Shown here: positions 9,352-18,666 of the stretch, piece after piece
How the letters are laid out: each line of letters starts with the position of its first letter
Position numbering within the stretch: position 1 is the stretch's first letter
From: Winogradskyella sp.
GTDB taxonomy: Bacteria; Bacteroidota; Bacteroidia; Flavobacteriales; Flavobacteriaceae
DNA: 64,000 nt
Reading direction: 5' to 3'
Assembly: GCF_028282165.1 (NCBI RefSeq)
Contig: NZ_JANQIM010000025.1
Coordinates: 62,001 to 126,000 of the forward strand
Translations under genes and position numbers: made by a program
The notes under the pieces: model-generated
What the model was told of the DNA's origin: nothing
What the model saw: only the letters and a program-made list of their open reading frames with translations
Database searches by the model: none

Positions 9352-11178
9352 ATGCAACAAACTTTAGATTGGATTGACTGGACGGTTTTAATAGCCACCC
9401 TAGTTACTATTGTCGGCTATGGTACTTGGAAAACCAGAGGCAGCAAAAACGTTCAGGAATATGTACGAGGCGGAAACTCTTCAAAATGGTGGACTATTGG
9501 CTTATCGGTTATGGCTACCCAAGCCAGTGCCATAACCTTTTTATCCACAACAGGCCAAGCCTTCTCAGACGGTATGGGGTTTGTTCAGTTTTATTTTGGA
9601 CTACCCATCGCGATGGTCATTATCTGTTTAGTATTTATCCCACTATATCATCGGCTTAAAGTTTATACAGCATACGAATTCTTGGAAAATCGATTCGACC
9701 TTAAAACTAGGACTCTTACTGCAATTCTATTTTTAATCCAACGCGGACTTGCTGCTGGCATCACCATCTTTGCACCAGCTATTATTTTATCTGTCGTTTT
9801 GGGCTGGAATATCATAACGCTCAACATTATAATAGGAGTTCTCGTCATTATCTATACTGTTTCGGGTGGCACAAAAGCAGTAACCGTAACACAGAAACAA
9901 CAAATGTTTGTCATTTTTGCTGGGATGATTGCGGCTTTGGTGATCATTATCGGTTTAATCCCTGATGAAGTCTCTTTTACCGATGCTATTGACATCGCAG
10001 GTGCAACTGGTAAGATGCAGGTTTTAGACTTTTCTTTTGATCTTAACAACAGATATACTGTTTGGACAGGATTCATAGGTGGTACGTTTTTAATGTTGTC
10101 TTATTTTGGTACAGATCAGAGTCAAGTACAACGTTACCTTTCCGGTAAATCCATGAAAGAGATGCAAATGGGCTTACTTTTTAACGGTTTACTGAAAGTC
10201 CCTATGCAATTCTTCATACTATTGGTAGGTGTTATGGTATTTGTATTTTACCAATTTAATCCAGCACCTTTGAACTTCATTGATGCTTCAACACAAACCG
10301 TATTGGCTTCAGAATACGGTGAAGAGTACAAATTACTTCAGGAGAAGCAAGCTGAACTTTTCGGCACGAAACAAAGATTAAGTCTAGCTTATGCAAAGGA
10401 TAATAATGAAGATTTAAGATCAGAATTGTTTACCGTCGATAGTCTTGAAAAAACCTACCGTTCGGAATCAAAATTTCTAATCAAAAAAGCAATAGATCCC
10501 GAATATAGAAATGAATACAAAAAGCTTCAAGAAGAGGTTGAAACTTTAAAATCCGATACCAGTAGCGCAACTTACAAAGAAAAGTCTGCTGAACTCAATA
10601 TGCTTTACAAAGATGCTGCTAAGGATACACAGACCAACGACAGGGATTACATGTTTATCCGATTTATCTTAAATCATTTACCAGTAGGATTAATTGGTCT
10701 TTTATTAGCAGTTATTCTTTCTGCTGCTATGTCCTCTACAGCATCTGAGATAAATGCACTGGCTACTATTACGTCCATTGATTTATATGGTCGAAACCTT
10801 AAAGAAGATAAAGGAGAAGCACATATGGTGAACATCACTAAATGGTTTACCTTCGGTTGGGGAATTGTAGCCATTATTATTGCTTGTTTTGCCAATCTTG
10901 CAGAAAATTTAATTCAATTGGTCAATATTATCGGGTCTATTTTCTATGGCAATGTATTAGGTATTTTTTTATTGGCTTTTTTCTTTAAAAAAATTCGAGG
11001 GAATGCTGTTTTTATTGGAGCACTGATTACCCAAGTTTTCATTATTGTGCTTTACTTTTTAGACAACTTCGAAATCATCAATTTACCTTACTTATGGCTT
11101 AATCTCATTGGATGTCTCATTGTTATTATTATTGCACATATATTGCAATTTATGACGCCTAATAAAGTAAAGGCATGA
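9352..11178 (+). CDS. Sodium:solute symporter (SSS family) with a charged insertion
   Basis: This 608-aa multi-pass protein has SSS-family features, including the GTDQSQVQRYLSGKS signature around residues 253-267 and a Na+-site-like AMSSTASEINALAT near residue 460. Such transporters couple Na+ to uptake of sugars, amino acids or related solutes. A hydrophilic, Lys/Glu-rich segment of about 115 residues (roughly 318-432) interrupts two membrane helices and looks coiled-coil forming. The gene overlaps the next oxidoreductase by 4 bp (ATGA), so the two are coupled. The substrate is not deducible. Confidence 0.9.
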   Translation: MQQTLDWIDWTVLIATLVTIVGYGTWKTRGSKNVQEYVRGGNSSKWWTIGLSVMATQASAITFLSTTGQAFSDGMGFVQFYFGLPIAMVIICLVFIPLYHRLKVYTAYEFLENRFDLKTRTLTAILFLIQRGLAAGITIFAPAIILSVVLGWNIITLNIIIGVLVIIYTVSGGTKAVTVTQKQQMFVIFAGMIAALVIIIGLIPDEVSFTDAIDIAGATGKMQVLDFSFDLNNRYTVWTGFIGGTFLMLSYFGTDQSQVQRYLSGKSMKEMQMGLLFNGLLKVPMQFFILLVGVMVFVFYQFNPAPLNFIDASTQTVLASEYGEEYKLLQEKQAELFGTKQRLSLAYAKDNNEDLRSELFTVDSLEKTYRSESKFLIKKAIDPEYRNEYKKLQEEVETLKSDTSSATYKEKSAELNMLYKDAAKDTQTNDRDYMFIRFILNHLPVGLIGLLLAVILSAAMSSTASEINALATITSIDLYGRNLKEDKGEAHMVNITKWFTFGWGIVAIIIACFANLAENLIQLVNIIGSIFYGNVLGIFLLAFFFKKIRGNAVFIGALITQVFIIVLYFLDNFEIINLPYLWLNLIGCLIVIIIAHILQFMTPNKVKA

Positions 11179-12167
11179 GCACAAGGGTGATTCGTTGGGG
11201 GATAATTGGCGCAGGCAAAATCGCCAAGAAATTTGCTCAAGACTTAATCACATTAGATAATACAGAACTTTATGGTATTGCTTCGCGCAGTTTAATAAAA
11301 GCTAACAAATTTGCATCCGAATGTAATGCTAGCATTGCCTATGGCAGCTATGAAGCACTTGCATTAGATCCTCATGTAGATGCCATTTACGTGGCTACGC
11401 CTCACAGCTTTCATTGTGCCCATTCCCTACTCTGCTTAAAACACAAAATTCCGGTTTTATGTGAGAAACCTTTCGCCATGAATCTTGACGAAGTAAATGA
11501 AATGATTCAAACGGCAAAAGAAAACGACACATTACTAATGGAAGCCATGTGGACTGCATTTTTACCGCATTTTAATTTTGTTGAAAAACTGATTAATACC
11601 AAATACTTTGGCGAAGTCTTAAAACTTGAAGCCGACTTTGGTTCGCATCCTATGTATGACGAAAACTCAAGGGTATTCGATAAATCGGTTGGTGGCGGAA
11701 GTTTATTGGACATAGGCATCTATCCTATTTTTGCTGCGCTCTCTACTTTGGGCTTACCTAACACTATTGAAGCAAAGGCAGAAGTATTCCCTAATGGTGC
11801 CGACTCCAAATGTGACATGGTATTTCATTACAATAAAGCAAAAGCTTACTTGAAGAGTTCATTAGTTGACGATACTAAAACCGAAGCTATTTTTTATTGT
11901 GAGGAGGGCATAATTAAAATTAACGGTCGTTTTCACGAACCAACGTCTGTTTTACTCATTGACAAATTCGGTAATAAGGAATTAAAATCCTTTAATTATC
12001 AAATGATTGGTTATAGTTACGAAATTGCCCACTTCAATAAGCTTATAAGACAAGACAAAACCGAAAGTGCTATTATGTCTTTCAATAGAAGCATGGCGTT
12101 GATATCTACTTTAGATAAGGTAAGGCATATTATTGGCTTAGGGTACAACAAAAAAAGCGCAACTTAA
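11175..12167 (+). CDS. Gfo/Idh/MocA family oxidoreductase
   Basis: This 330-aa protein has an N-terminal Rossmann fold (GAGKIA near residues 12-17), the family EKP motif (LCEKPFAMN, about residues 96-104) that includes the catalytic Lys, and a C-terminal alpha/beta substrate domain with GGGSLLDIGIYP. The family performs NAD(P)-dependent oxidation or reduction of sugars and cyclitols. The 4-bp overlap with the symporter gene implies that it acts on the imported solute. A terminator starts inside its last codons. Confidence 0.9.
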   Translation: MSTRVIRWGIIGAGKIAKKFAQDLITLDNTELYGIASRSLIKANKFASECNASIAYGSYEALALDPHVDAIYVATPHSFHCAHSLLCLKHKIPVLCEKPFAMNLDEVNEMIQTAKENDTLLMEAMWTAFLPHFNFVEKLINTKYFGEVLKLEADFGSHPMYDENSRVFDKSVGGGSLLDIGIYPIFAALSTLGLPNTIEAKAEVFPNGADSKCDMVFHYNKAKAYLKSSLVDDTKTEAIFYCEEGIIKINGRFHEPTSVLLIDKFGNKELKSFNYQMIGYSYEIAHFNKLIRQDKTESAIMSFNRSMALISTLDKVRHIIGLGYNKKSAT

Positions 12168-12182
12168 ATGGTCGCGCTTTTT
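12152..12182 (+). terminator. Rho-independent terminator overlapping the end of the oxidoreductase gene
   Basis: The perfect arms AAAAAGCGC (12152-12160) and GCGCTTTTT (12174-12182) surround a 13-nt loop. The left arm is within the coding sequence and the T-rich right arm follows the stop. Because the stem is symmetric (A-run/T-run), it could also stop the convergent DUF2911 transcript. Confidence 0.8.
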
Positions 12183-12208
12183 ATAGTTTATGTTATGGTT
12201 TAAGGACT

Positions 12209-13057
12209 TTACATCGCTCCCCACTCCTTTAAAGACTCTTTGTTCATCTTAATGTAGTCAGCATTTTCAGCTTTCTTTGCACCTTCAAGTGACTTTTTAG
12301 CTGCTGCTATAGCACCTTTTTTATCGCCATTAGCTGCATGGATTAAAGATTGTTGTCTTAAATACCAAAAACGTGGCTGGTCGTTAGTCATATCTACAGC
12401 TTTGTCGATCCATTCCATCGCCTTATCCAAATCCTTACCTTCAGATAAGTTATAAACGGCAGCAGCATAGTAGTCGTTAGCTGATGGACCTGACATTACT
12501 CGATCAATTGAAGCAGAGGCTTTAGCATCTGTAGGAACTTCAAATGTTACAGCAGCATAAGTATTTTCCCAAACAAAACCTATACTCGCAGAATTATTGG
12601 TTAAATCATCAATTCCTATGGTCCAAGTTTCAACATTCATAGGCATGTTATAAACTTTTGCCGAAGCTTTAGCAGCAACTTTAGAATCATCCCATTCCCT
12701 AGGAGTTCCCCAATTTTCAGTATCCGAATAGAATACTACATCCCACGACTCCTTATTTGGCGTAATAAAAATTGCGTAAGACCCAGCTTTTAACGTGTTG
12801 CCATCTATTGTAACATCATCACCAAAAGTAATGGTCGTATTCTTATTGGCGCCTGCTCTCCACATCTTACCATATGGTACCAAATTTCCAAATATTTTTC
12901 TTCCTTTCATACTCGGTCGTGAGTATTCTAAAGTAACGTCAGTAAGACCAACTTTTTGTTCAATTTTTGTAAAAGGACTTGGCTGAGGAGTCTTAATTTG
13001 TGCATTAACAGAAAACATGAGAGTAAACGCAAATGCAAATAATACTAATTTCTTCAT
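12209..13057 (-). CDS. Secreted DUF2911 protein with TPR-like tail
   Basis: This 282-aa protein has a signal peptide (cleavage near residue 19, VNAQ). It is followed by a DUF2911 domain (about residues 25-170) with the conserved SPFTKIEQKVGLTDVTLEYSRP-like start (quoted in part), then GKMWRAGANKNTTITF. The C-terminal ~100 residues contain helical repeats resembling a TPR (DKAMEWIDKAVDM and GAIAAAKKSLEGAKK). The function is unknown; the family is common in Bacteroidota secretomes. It is transcribed divergently from arsR. Confidence 0.88.
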   Translation of the reverse strand: MKKLVLFAFAFTLMFSVNAQIKTPQPSPFTKIEQKVGLTDVTLEYSRPSMKGRKIFGNLVPYGKMWRAGANKNTTITFGDDVTIDGNTLKAGSYAIFITPNKESWDVVFYSDTENWGTPREWDDSKVAAKASAKVYNMPMNVETWTIGIDDLTNNSASIGFVWENTYAAVTFEVPTDAKASASIDRVMSGPSANDYYAAAVYNLSEGKDLDKAMEWIDKAVDMTNDQPRFWYLRQQSLIHAANGDKKGAIAAAKKSLEGAKKAENADYIKMNKESLKEWGAM

Positions 13058-13187
13058 TTTGATTAGTGTTAAGTGTTTTTATTAGTGATGTAAAGGTACT
13101 ACTTAACAGATGGTACAGTTGTTAAGGAATACTTAAAAGACACAAATTCTCATTTAAAATAGCACTTTATATCAAATATTAATCGTA

Positions 13188-13199
13188 ATATTGCAATAT
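13188..13199. promoter_or_regulatory. Putative ArsR operator (ATATTGCAATAT)
   Basis: A perfect 12-bp palindrome ends 16 bp before the arsR ATG and overlaps the expected -7 region. This is where an ArsR-family repressor would bind to autoregulate its operon. No second exact copy was seen in the window. The assignment is inferred from position and symmetry. Confidence 0.5.
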
Positions 13200-13215
13200 A
13201 TAAATTAAAGAATAT

Positions 13216-13545
13216 ATGGGACTGACGAAAAGTGAGATTTTTACAGATGCACAGAATGAAATAGCAACACTTGCAAAAGCCTTTGCACATCCGGCGCGAG
13301 TGGCCATTTTACATCATCTCTTTAAAACGAATTCTTGTATTTGTGGCGATCTGGTAGATGAAATTGGATTAGCTCAAGCCACAATATCCCAACACCTTAA
13401 AGAGCTTAAAACCTTGGGATTAATAAAAGGTAATATTGAAGGTACAAGCGTTTGCTACTGTATCGATCAGGAAAAATGGTCTGAAATGAAATACCTGTTA
13501 ACTGCTTTTTTTGATCAAGACATAAAACCCGATAACTGTTGTTAA
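13216..13545 (+). CDS. arsR: ArsR/SmtB-family transcriptional repressor
   Basis: This 109-aa winged-helix protein has a helix-turn-helix at about residues 45-65 ([20 protein letters not shown]). Two cysteines (Cys41 and Cys43, in SCICGDL) lie at the position of the metal-sensing ELCVCDL motif, and there is a C-terminal Cys pair. ArsR proteins leave DNA on binding As(III)/Sb(III). It is the first gene of an operon with DUF6428, an arsenate-reductase-like phosphatase and an ACR3 pump, which supports arsenite as the signal. A palindrome just upstream is a likely operator. Confidence 0.92.
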   Translation: MGLTKSEIFTDAQNEIATLAKAFAHPARVAILHHLFKTNSCICGDLVDEIGLAQATISQHLKELKTLGLIKGNIEGTSVCYCIDQEKWSEMKYLLTAFFDQDIKPDNCC

Positions 13546-13638
13546 CTATTTATTCTAAAATAAGTTATAAGGCTATATTGATTCCTAAATCTATTTACAA
13601 ATCCTATCCAACAACTTTACAACAAAACATAGTAACCG

Positions 13639-14109
13639 ATGAAACTATCAGAAATTAAATCAAAACTCAAAGTACTAGACACGATTGCCTTTCAATTACC
13701 AAACGGAACTTTAGTTCCTAGTCATTTTCATGTTACCGAAGTAGGTAAAATCAATAAACACTTTATTGATTGCGGTGGTACAGTAAGACATGAAGAAATT
13801 GTCAACTTTCAATTATGGGAAGCCAATGACTACGACCATAGACTTCATCCGGAAAAATTATTAAGCATTATCGAGCTTTCCCAAAATGTATTAAACATTG
13901 ACGATTTGGAGATCGAAGTAGAATATCAAGGGGATACTATAGGTAAATATAACTTAGACTTTGATGGAAAAAACTTTTTATTAACTTCTAAGCAAACCAA
14001 TTGCCTAGCCAAAGATAATTGCGGTATTCCTAAAGAAAAGCCTCGAGTAAGATTGTCGGACTTACAACAAACATCGGCTTGTTGCGAACCTAGTTCTGGT
14101 TGTTGTTAA
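13639..14109 (+). CDS. DUF6428 family protein with Cys-rich C-terminus, arsenic operon
   Basis: This 156-aa protein has no signal peptide. The body is mixed alpha/beta. The last 10 residues are SACCEPSSGCC, four cysteines in two pairs, with two more Cys near residues 121 and 127. The position between arsR and the ArsC-like gene suggests a role in arsenic handling, for example carrying As(III) thiolates. The biochemical role of the family is not known to me. Confidence 0.75.
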   Translation: MKLSEIKSKLKVLDTIAFQLPNGTLVPSHFHVTEVGKINKHFIDCGGTVRHEEIVNFQLWEANDYDHRLHPEKLLSIIELSQNVLNIDDLEIEVEYQGDTIGKYNLDFDGKNFLLTSKQTNCLAKDNCGIPKEKPRVRLSDLQQTSACCEPSSGCC

Positions 14110-14129
14110 ACCTTAATTTATTCAAAACT

Positions 14130-14744
14130 ATGGTATTTGAAACGATAGAGAAAGACATTAAACAATTAGATATTACGTCTATTGGTGAGTCTCGAAAAGC
14201 TGTTTTACAACTTTTAATAGATTTTATTGAGAATAAAATAAACGATAAATCTGTTATTAACCTGAATTTTATTTGTACCCACAACTCGCGCCGCAGTCAT
14301 TTATCTCAAGTTTGGGCACAAGCGTTGGCTCATTATTACAACGTTAAAAATATATTTACATACTCTGGAGGAACTGAAGCCACTGCTCTATTCCCATCAG
14401 CTGCTGAAGCTTTAGAAAGCTCAGGATTTAAAATCAAAAAGCTTTCAAACGAGACTAATCCTTTATATGCCATTAAATATTCAGAAGTAAAACATCCAAT
14501 TATTGGATTTTCAAAAACATTCGATGATCCTTTTAATCCATCGTCAGAATTTGCAGCAATTATGACTTGCGATTCTGCAAACGAAGCATGTCCCTTTGTT
14601 CCTGGATCAGAAAAACGAATTCCTTTAACTTACGAAGACCCCAAAGCATTTGATAATACACCCCAACAGGCTGAAAAATACAAAGAACGAAGCCTTCAAA
14701 TTGCTACGGAATTAAAATATGTCTTTTCAAATTTAAAAAAATAA
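14130..14744 (+). CDS. Arsenate-reductase-like low-molecular-weight phosphatase
   Basis: From the ATG at 14130 (204 aa) the protein has the LMW-PTP/thioredoxin-linked ArsC P-loop, CTHNSRRS, i.e. Cys49-x5-Arg55. A later [14 protein letters not shown] segment holds Cys residues that could serve as the resolving pair. An upstream in-frame ATG at 14100 lies inside the previous gene and is less likely. The family reduces As(V) to As(III) for export. It is longer than typical ArsC (~130 aa), matching the ~200-aa Bacteroidota form often named protein-tyrosine-phosphatase. It is followed by the ACR3 pump. Confidence 0.85.
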   Translation: MVFETIEKDIKQLDITSIGESRKAVLQLLIDFIENKINDKSVINLNFICTHNSRRSHLSQVWAQALAHYYNVKNIFTYSGGTEATALFPSAAEALESSGFKIKKLSNETNPLYAIKYSEVKHPIIGFSKTFDDPFNPSSEFAAIMTCDSANEACPFVPGSEKRIPLTYEDPKAFDNTPQQAEKYKERSLQIATELKYVFSNLKK

Positions 14745-14769
14745 GGTTCTAAAAACTTTCATTACTGAC

Positions 14770-15810
14770 ATGAAAAAACTAAGCTTTCTCGACAAAAATC
14801 TCACCCTGTGGATATTCATAGCTATGGCTATAGGCGTAGGAATTGGCTACTTCTTTCCAAACTTTCCAAATTTTGTCAACTCATTTAACAGAGGCGCAAC
14901 TAATATTCCAATTGCTATTGGATTGATTTTAATGATGTATCCACCATTAGCAAAAGTAAATTATGCACTGCTACCAAAGGTTTTTAAAGATGTGAAAATA
15001 CTATCCATTTCACTAATTCTTAACTGGATTATCGGTCCGGTATTAATGTTTGTCCTAGCCATATTATTTCTAAAGGATTACCCCGAATATATGGTTGGTC
15101 TAATTCTCATTGGTTTAGCACGTTGTATCGCAATGGTTTTAGTTTGGAATGACTTAGCAGAAGGGAGCAGTGAATACGGAGCAGGATTAGTCGCATTAAA
15201 TAGTATTTTTCAAGTTTTTGGATATAGTTTTTATGCTTGGTTATTTATTACAAAACTACCGCCTCTTTTTGGGTTTGAGGGTGCAATAGTTGATATTTCC
15301 ATCGCAACTATTGCAGAAAGTGTGGCCATTTATTTAGGGATCCCTTTTATAATGGGGATTTTAAGTCGGCTTGTTTTAGTTAGACTAAAAGGTAATGAAT
15401 GGTACAACAAAAAATTTATTCCTACCATTTCTCCCCTTACATTAATAGCACTTTTATTTACCATTGTAATCATGTTTTCGCTTAAAGGTGAATTAATTGT
15501 CGAAATTCCAATGGATGTTCTAATTATAGCGCTTCCATTGCTAATTTACTTCACTCTAATGTTTATTACAGGCTTCTTTTTCACCAAAGCCATGGGAGCA
15601 GAATATGATAAAACCGCTTCAGTTGCCTTTACAGCTGCAGGAAATAATTTTGAGTTAGCTATAGCTGTAGCTATTGCAGTCTTTGGCCTTAATTCGGGAC
15701 AAGCTTTCGCAGGAGTCATTGGCCCCTTAGTAGAAGTTCCTGCACTCATATTATTAGTAAAAGTAGCTTTTTGGTTACGTAAAAAGTATTATTTCCCTCA
15801 TAAAGTGTAA
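14770..15810 (+). CDS. acr3: ACR3-family arsenite efflux transporter
   Basis: This 346-aa protein has about ten membrane helices. The [16 protein letters not shown] segment holds the catalytic Cys (Cys119) conserved in ACR3 pumps. The [15 protein letters not shown] helix near residue 296 is also typical. ACR3 extrudes As(OH)3 driven by the proton motive force. It closes the arsR-DUF6428-arsC-like-acr3 operon. The name arsB is often used loosely, but the sequence is ACR3 type. Confidence 0.93.
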   Translation: MKKLSFLDKNLTLWIFIAMAIGVGIGYFFPNFPNFVNSFNRGATNIPIAIGLILMMYPPLAKVNYALLPKVFKDVKILSISLILNWIIGPVLMFVLAILFLKDYPEYMVGLILIGLARCIAMVLVWNDLAEGSSEYGAGLVALNSIFQVFGYSFYAWLFITKLPPLFGFEGAIVDISIATIAESVAIYLGIPFIMGILSRLVLVRLKGNEWYNKKFIPTISPLTLIALLFTIVIMFSLKGELIVEIPMDVLIIALPLLIYFTLMFITGFFFTKAMGAEYDKTASVAFTAAGNNFELAIAVAIAVFGLNSGQAFAGVIGPLVEVPALILLVKVAFWLRKKYYFPHKV

Positions 15811-15841
15811 CTCTTAATTCTATGTGTTTCCCTAAGAAAGA

Positions 15842-15893
15842 GTTAAATTTTGTTTAACCTTAATTGAAAATAGTTAAACAATTTGTATCTTTA
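15842..15893 (+). promoter_or_regulatory. Regulated promoter of the TetR/photolyase cluster, copy 1
   Basis: The inverted repeat GTTAAAT-TTT-GTTTAAC (15842-15858) is followed by TTG (15864-15866, a -33-like element), a further GTTAAACA half-site (15873-15880) and TATCTTTA (15886-15893, a -7-like element). The same elements with identical spacing occur at 24982-25033. About 60 bp is conserved between the two sites although they lie 9.1 kb apart. It is proposed to be the operator of the TetR-type regulator encoded just downstream. Confidence 0.75.
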
Positions 15894-15911
15894 CATTGTA
15901 AAATAAGCACA

Positions 15912-16568
15912 ATGGCAAAGAAAAAATCAGTATCACAATCAGATATTATTGGGTTCTACATGGATTATGTATTGATGCATAACGAAAATCCCAAGTCAGT
16001 TTATGCTTTTGCAAAAGATAATAATTTTAAAGAGCAAAAGTTTTATGAGTTCTTTGCTTCATTCGACGCTTTAGAACAGTCTATATTCAAAATATTTTTT
16101 GACAATGCGCATGCAGTTTTAGAGAAAAGCGAAGATTATTTAAACTTCGACGCTAAGAACAAGTTATTAAGTTTTTACTTCACATTTTTCGAAATTCTAA
16201 CAGCAAATAGAAGCTATGTCAGTTATGCTTTAGAGGGACATAAATCCTCTTTAAAATCTCTCAAAACACTTATACACCTTAAAAAAAGGTTTGTCAACTA
16301 TATCGAGCACCTAAACATTAATACTATTGACCTGAAGCAAGAGCAATTGGTAAGGTTACAAAACAGGAGTTTAAAAGAATCTGCATGGTTACAGCTTTTG
16401 ATGACCATTAGATTTTGGTTAGATGACACATCACCTTCGTTTGAAAAAACAGATTTGTTTATTGAAAAATCGATTAAAGCCAGTTTCGATTTAATAGATA
16501 CAACGCCATTAAAAAGCATAATCGATTTAGGGAAATTCCTGTATAAGGAAAAAATGCACATGAATTAA
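15912..16568 (+). CDS. TetR/AcrR-type transcriptional regulator
   Basis: The ATG at 15912 gives 218 aa. A longer frame from 15864 would translate the promoter (-33 to -7 boxes), so it is rejected. The N-terminus has a TetR-like helix-turn-helix (SVYAFAKDNNFKEQKFYEFF, about residues 28-47) and the rest is the helical ligand/dimer domain. It lies directly behind a palindromic promoter that is duplicated before 25041. It is therefore the prime candidate regulator of both halves of the photolyase cluster. The next gene starts immediately after its stop. Confidence 0.82.
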   Translation: MAKKKSVSQSDIIGFYMDYVLMHNENPKSVYAFAKDNNFKEQKFYEFFASFDALEQSIFKIFFDNAHAVLEKSEDYLNFDAKNKLLSFYFTFFEILTANRSYVSYALEGHKSSLKSLKTLIHLKKRFVNYIEHLNINTIDLKQEQLVRLQNRSLKESAWLQLLMTIRFWLDDTSPSFEKTDLFIEKSIKASFDLIDTTPLKSIIDLGKFLYKEKMHMN

Positions 16569-17879
16569 ATGAAGACCATAGACAGTATACCAATAACAAA
16601 AATATCCCGAGCCTCAAAACTAGTGACTACTGGCGCTAAAGTTGGTGTAAATTATTTAAAATATTATGGCGACAAAATGGTGAGCTCCAAAGAAGAAGCT
16701 AAAGAGCGCCTTAATCAAAACAATGCAGAAGACATTTATGATAGTCTAAAAAAGCTAAAAGGAAGTGCATTGAAGGTTGCCCAAATGCTCAGTATGGAAA
16801 AAAGCATCTTGCCTAAAGCTTATGTAGAAAAATTTTCGTTATCACAATTTTCTGTGCCACCATTGTCACCACCATTGGTTATAAAAACATTTAAAAAATA
16901 TTTTGGGAAACATCCCGATGAACTTTTTGATACTTTCAACGCAACTTCAGTTAATGCTGCAAGCATTGGTCAAGTACACCTTGCAGATAAGAATGGGAAA
17001 AAATTTGCTGTGAAAATCCAATATCCTGGAGTTGCGGAGAGTATCGCTTCAGACTTAGCATTAGTTAAGCCTGTGGCCATTAAAATGTTCAATATCAAAG
17101 GTAAAGATTCTGATAAATACTTTAAGGAAGTTGAAGATAAACTAGTAGAAGAAACCAATTACCTACTAGAAATAGAGCAGAGTAAAACGGTAGTTGAAGC
17201 CTGTAAGCACATTCCAAATCTTAAGTTTCCAAATTATTATGAAGCGTATTCCTCCGAGCGCATCATTACTATGGATTACATGAAAGGAGAACACCTTTCC
17301 GAATTTGTGGCACATAATACCAACCAACAAATATCTAACAAACTCGGACAGGCCCTTTGGGATTTTTATATGTATCAAATCCATAAACTTAAAAAGGTGC
17401 ATGCAGATCCACATCCCGGTAATTTCTTAATTTCTGAAGATGGTGAATTAATCGCTTTAGATTTTGGTTGCATGAAATCCATTCCAGATGAGTTTTATGT
17501 CCCCTACTTTGAATTGGCTAAAAAAGAAAGTATCGAAAATCCAGAGGTGTTTAGAGCTAAAATGTACGAGCTGGAAATTCTCCGACCTGACGACTCTGTA
17601 GAAGAAATTCAGTTTTTTAGTGATATGTTTTATGAATTGTTGAGTCTCTTTACACAGCCGTTTCATAATGACGTTTTTGATTTTTCAAATCCAGAATTTT
17701 TCAATCAAGTGGCAGAAATGGGACAGAAGTATTCTAAAAGCACCGAATTGAGGAACATGAACGGCAATAGAGGGTCTAAGCATTTTATCTACATCAACCG
17801 TACATTTTTTGGCCTGTACAATCTAATGTTCGATTTAAAGGCAGAAAATATCAAAATCAATAATTTCATCAATCTATAA
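16569..17879 (+). CDS. ABC1/AarF/UbiB-family atypical kinase
   Basis: This 436-aa protein has the ABC1 hallmarks: a KxGQ-like motif read here as LKVAQML (Gly replaced by Ala), the Ala-rich loop AASIGQVH, a nucleotide Lys in FAVKIQYPG (about residue 149), DPHPGNF (about 278-285), and LDFGCMK (about 296). ABC1 kinases support quinone synthesis (UbiB/COQ8) and, in plastids, photo-oxidative stress tolerance. It is packed with no gap between the TetR and flavin reductase genes, so all three are cotranscribed. The role in light or oxidative stress is inferred from context. Confidence 0.88.
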   Translation: MKTIDSIPITKISRASKLVTTGAKVGVNYLKYYGDKMVSSKEEAKERLNQNNAEDIYDSLKKLKGSALKVAQMLSMEKSILPKAYVEKFSLSQFSVPPLSPPLVIKTFKKYFGKHPDELFDTFNATSVNAASIGQVHLADKNGKKFAVKIQYPGVAESIASDLALVKPVAIKMFNIKGKDSDKYFKEVEDKLVEETNYLLEIEQSKTVVEACKHIPNLKFPNYYEAYSSERIITMDYMKGEHLSEFVAHNTNQQISNKLGQALWDFYMYQIHKLKKVHADPHPGNFLISEDGELIALDFGCMKSIPDEFYVPYFELAKKESIENPEVFRAKMYELEILRPDDSVEEIQFFSDMFYELLSLFTQPFHNDVFDFSNPEFFNQVAEMGQKYSKSTELRNMNGNRGSKHFIYINRTFFGLYNLMFDLKAENIKINNFINL

Positions 17880-18515
17880 ATGGCAACGTTTTCTTTAGAC
17901 GACATCAACAATATGCATCATTTATACCGAATCAACCTCATCAATAGTTGTTCTGGCTATAAATCCGCTAATCTTATTGGGTCTAAAGATAACTTTGGCG
18001 TCAGCAATGTTGCTGTTTTTAGTTCTGTAACACATTTAGGATCCAATCCTGCTTTGTTAGGTTTTTTCTTAAGACCAACCACAGTCATGAGAAATACTTA
18101 CGATAATATAAAAGCTACAGGAAAATACAGCTTAAACCATATCCATTTAGATATTCTTGAAGATGCACATCACACTTCCGCTAAGTATGACGCTTCGATA
18201 TCCGAATTTGATGTCACCGATCTTAAGGAAGAATATAAAGACCACTTTATAGCACCTTTTGTAAAAGGATGTCCTATACAAATGGCCATGGAATATGTAG
18301 AAGAATATCCCATAAAGGCTAATAACACCATATTATTGATTGGCAGAATATCAAAATTGTACGTTCAGGATGAGTTATTAGAAAAAGATGGCTTTATCAA
18401 TTTGTCTAAAGGCAAAGTAGCAACTATTAATGGTCTTGACGGTTATGCAGTACCCGAATTGAAAACCCGATTAGAATATCAAAGGCCTAAAGCAGAAATG
18501 ATGATTGACAAATAA
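17880..18515 (+). CDS. Flavin reductase-like (FMN-binding split-barrel) protein
   Basis: This 211-aa protein of the flavin reductase-like family starts with the ATG directly after the preceding stop. Family features include NSCSGYKSANLIGS near residue 22, PALLGFFLRPTTVMRNTYDNI-like substrate-loop residues (quoted in part) and NHIHLDILEDAHHTSAKY. Such proteins bind FMN and reduce free flavin with NAD(P)H. In this cluster of four flavin-dependent photolyase-type proteins it could supply reduced flavin. That link is inferred. Confidence 0.85.
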   Translation: MATFSLDDINNMHHLYRINLINSCSGYKSANLIGSKDNFGVSNVAVFSSVTHLGSNPALLGFFLRPTTVMRNTYDNIKATGKYSLNHIHLDILEDAHHTSAKYDASISEFDVTDLKEEYKDHFIAPFVKGCPIQMAMEYVEEYPIKANNTILLIGRISKLYVQDELLEKDGFINLSKGKVATINGLDGYAVPELKTRLEYQRPKAEMMIDK

Positions 18516-18519
18516 TAAC

Positions 18520-18646
18520 TGTCATATCGAACATTGGTTGAAATTAAAATACATTTTGATTGAGAGCGCACTACGAAGTAGTCTAGACATCTCGCTTATA
18601 ATTAAATTATGAGATTTCTCAACAGCTTTGCCAATTCGAAATGACA
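18520..18646. repeat. Intergenic palindromic element with TGTCATnTCGAA termini
   Basis: Terminal inverted repeats TGTCATATCGAA and TTCGAAATGACA enclose about 100 bp with internal complementarity (GAGATGTCT-like and GAGATTTCTC segments). There are no coding features. It lies between the flavin reductase and the SDR gene, inside the presumed operon. Confidence 0.65.
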
Positions 18647-18666
18647 AATAAGGATGAAAACGAAGC

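Noticed and set aside
15809-15844. Terminator after acr3 (AACTCTT...AAGAGTT)
   Set aside because: The stem is only 7 bp with a loop over 20 nt and it runs into the light operator; too weak to call.
15864-15911. Longer N-terminus for the TetR-type regulator
   Set aside because: The extension would translate the -33/-7 promoter elements, which are conserved as DNA at 24982-25033 in front of an unrelated gene.
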